Positions 6,319 through 6,439 of a stretch of DNA of 6,439 nt are shown here, one piece after another. Within the stretch, counting starts at the first letter, position 1, and each line of letters starts with the position of its first letter. Where the stretch lies: positions 1 through 6,439 of the forward strand of contig CAKSHT010000123.1 of NCBI GenBank assembly GCA_934457235.1, given 5' to 3'. This DNA comes from an uncultured Oscillospiraceae bacterium. GTDB taxonomy: Bacteria; Bacillota; Clostridia; Oscillospirales; Ruminococcaceae. Position numbers and translations under genes: made by a program. Under the pieces are notes generated by a model that saw only the letters and a program-made list of their open reading frames with translations, did no database searches and was not told the DNA's origin.

Positions 6319-6349
6319 ATTGTAACCAAATTGTAAGAATATTGTAACC
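6319..6349 (+). promoter_or_regulatory. Three 11-bp-phased ATTGTAA direct repeats, probable response-regulator operator
   Basis: ATTGTAACC (6319-6327), ATTGTAAGA (6330-6338) and ATTGTAACC (6341-6349) share the core ATTGTAA at an exact 11-bp period, about one DNA turn. The last repeat ends 9 bp before a -35 box. OmpR/PhoB-family response regulators, including PhoP/PhoB, typically bind direct repeats of this period just upstream of or over the -35. The regulator's identity is inference, and the AT-rich context slightly weakens the case. Confidence 0.6.
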
Positions 6350-6358
6350 GAAATGCTA

Positions 6359-6388
6359 TTGAATTTTATGGCGGACATGTTGTATAAT
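6359..6388 (+). promoter_or_regulatory. Sigma-A-type promoter for the gene at the right edge
   Basis: TTGAAT (6359-6364, four of six consensus) and a perfect TATAAT (6383-6388) are separated by 18 bp. Transcription would begin near 6395, leaving a leader of about 40 nt before ATG 6437. The weaker -35 beside an operator-like array suggests activation by a bound regulator. Confidence 0.75.
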
Positions 6389-6436
6389 AAATATGCAGAC
6401 CAATTCACATAAAGTGACTGAAAGGGCGGTGCATAT

Positions 6437-6439
6437 ATG
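6437..6439 (+). CDS. Start codon of the next gene (3' partial, product unseen)
   Basis: ATG occupies the last three bases. An A/G-rich ribosome binding site with AAAGGG at 6421-6426 and GG at 6428-6429 lies about 7-10 bases upstream, and a good promoter precedes it. This combination supports a real gene start, but no coding sequence is visible, so nothing can be said about the product. Confidence 0.5.

Overview
The window looks like chromosomal DNA from a Gram-positive gut or rumen Clostridia, most likely a Ruminococcus-like member of the Oscillospiraceae. This is inferred from a C-terminal type I dockerin, a non-flagellar FapA/DUF342 protein, a multi-domain GH2 enzyme of the DUF4982 type, strong GGAGG ribosome binding sites and sigma-A-like promoters. 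No database search was possible, so the taxon is an inference.

Layout, all on the + strand. (1) 2-268 is the 3' end of a gene whose protein ends in a two-repeat dockerin. A hairpin terminator follows at 324-352. (2) A perfect TATAAT promoter (465-493) drives a FapA-family gene, best started at 562 and ending at 2091. (3) A 76-bp gap holding a 7-bp direct repeat and a GC-rich hairpin leads to an HD-domain phosphohydrolase of the YfbR 5'-nucleotidase type (2168-2737). (4) Its last 11 bases overlap the start of a large GH2 beta-galactosidase-type glycosidase (2727-6131, 1134 aa). That enzyme has no signal peptide but carries an Ig-like domain and two tandem carbohydrate-binding-like modules. (5) The stop codon of this gene lies inside a 60-bp tandem repeat of about three copies (6091-6261). 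A second hairpin terminator (6287-6318) follows. (6) The right edge holds three ATTGTAA direct repeats at an exact 11-bp period, a TTGAAT/TATAAT promoter, a ribosome binding site and an ATG in the last three bases, so a new gene starts at the edge.

The fapA-like, HD and GH2 genes are probably one transcript from the promoter at 465-493 to the terminator at 6287-6318. The functional link between them is not obvious. The GH2 enzyme would act in the cytoplasm on imported galactosides or other oligosaccharides, the HD protein would trim nucleotides, and FapA-like proteins have no settled role in non-flagellated Firmicutes. I did not find a complete new defence or mobile system. The most unusual structures are the in-frame 60-bp repeat at the GH2 3' end and the 11-bp-phased operator array at the right edge.
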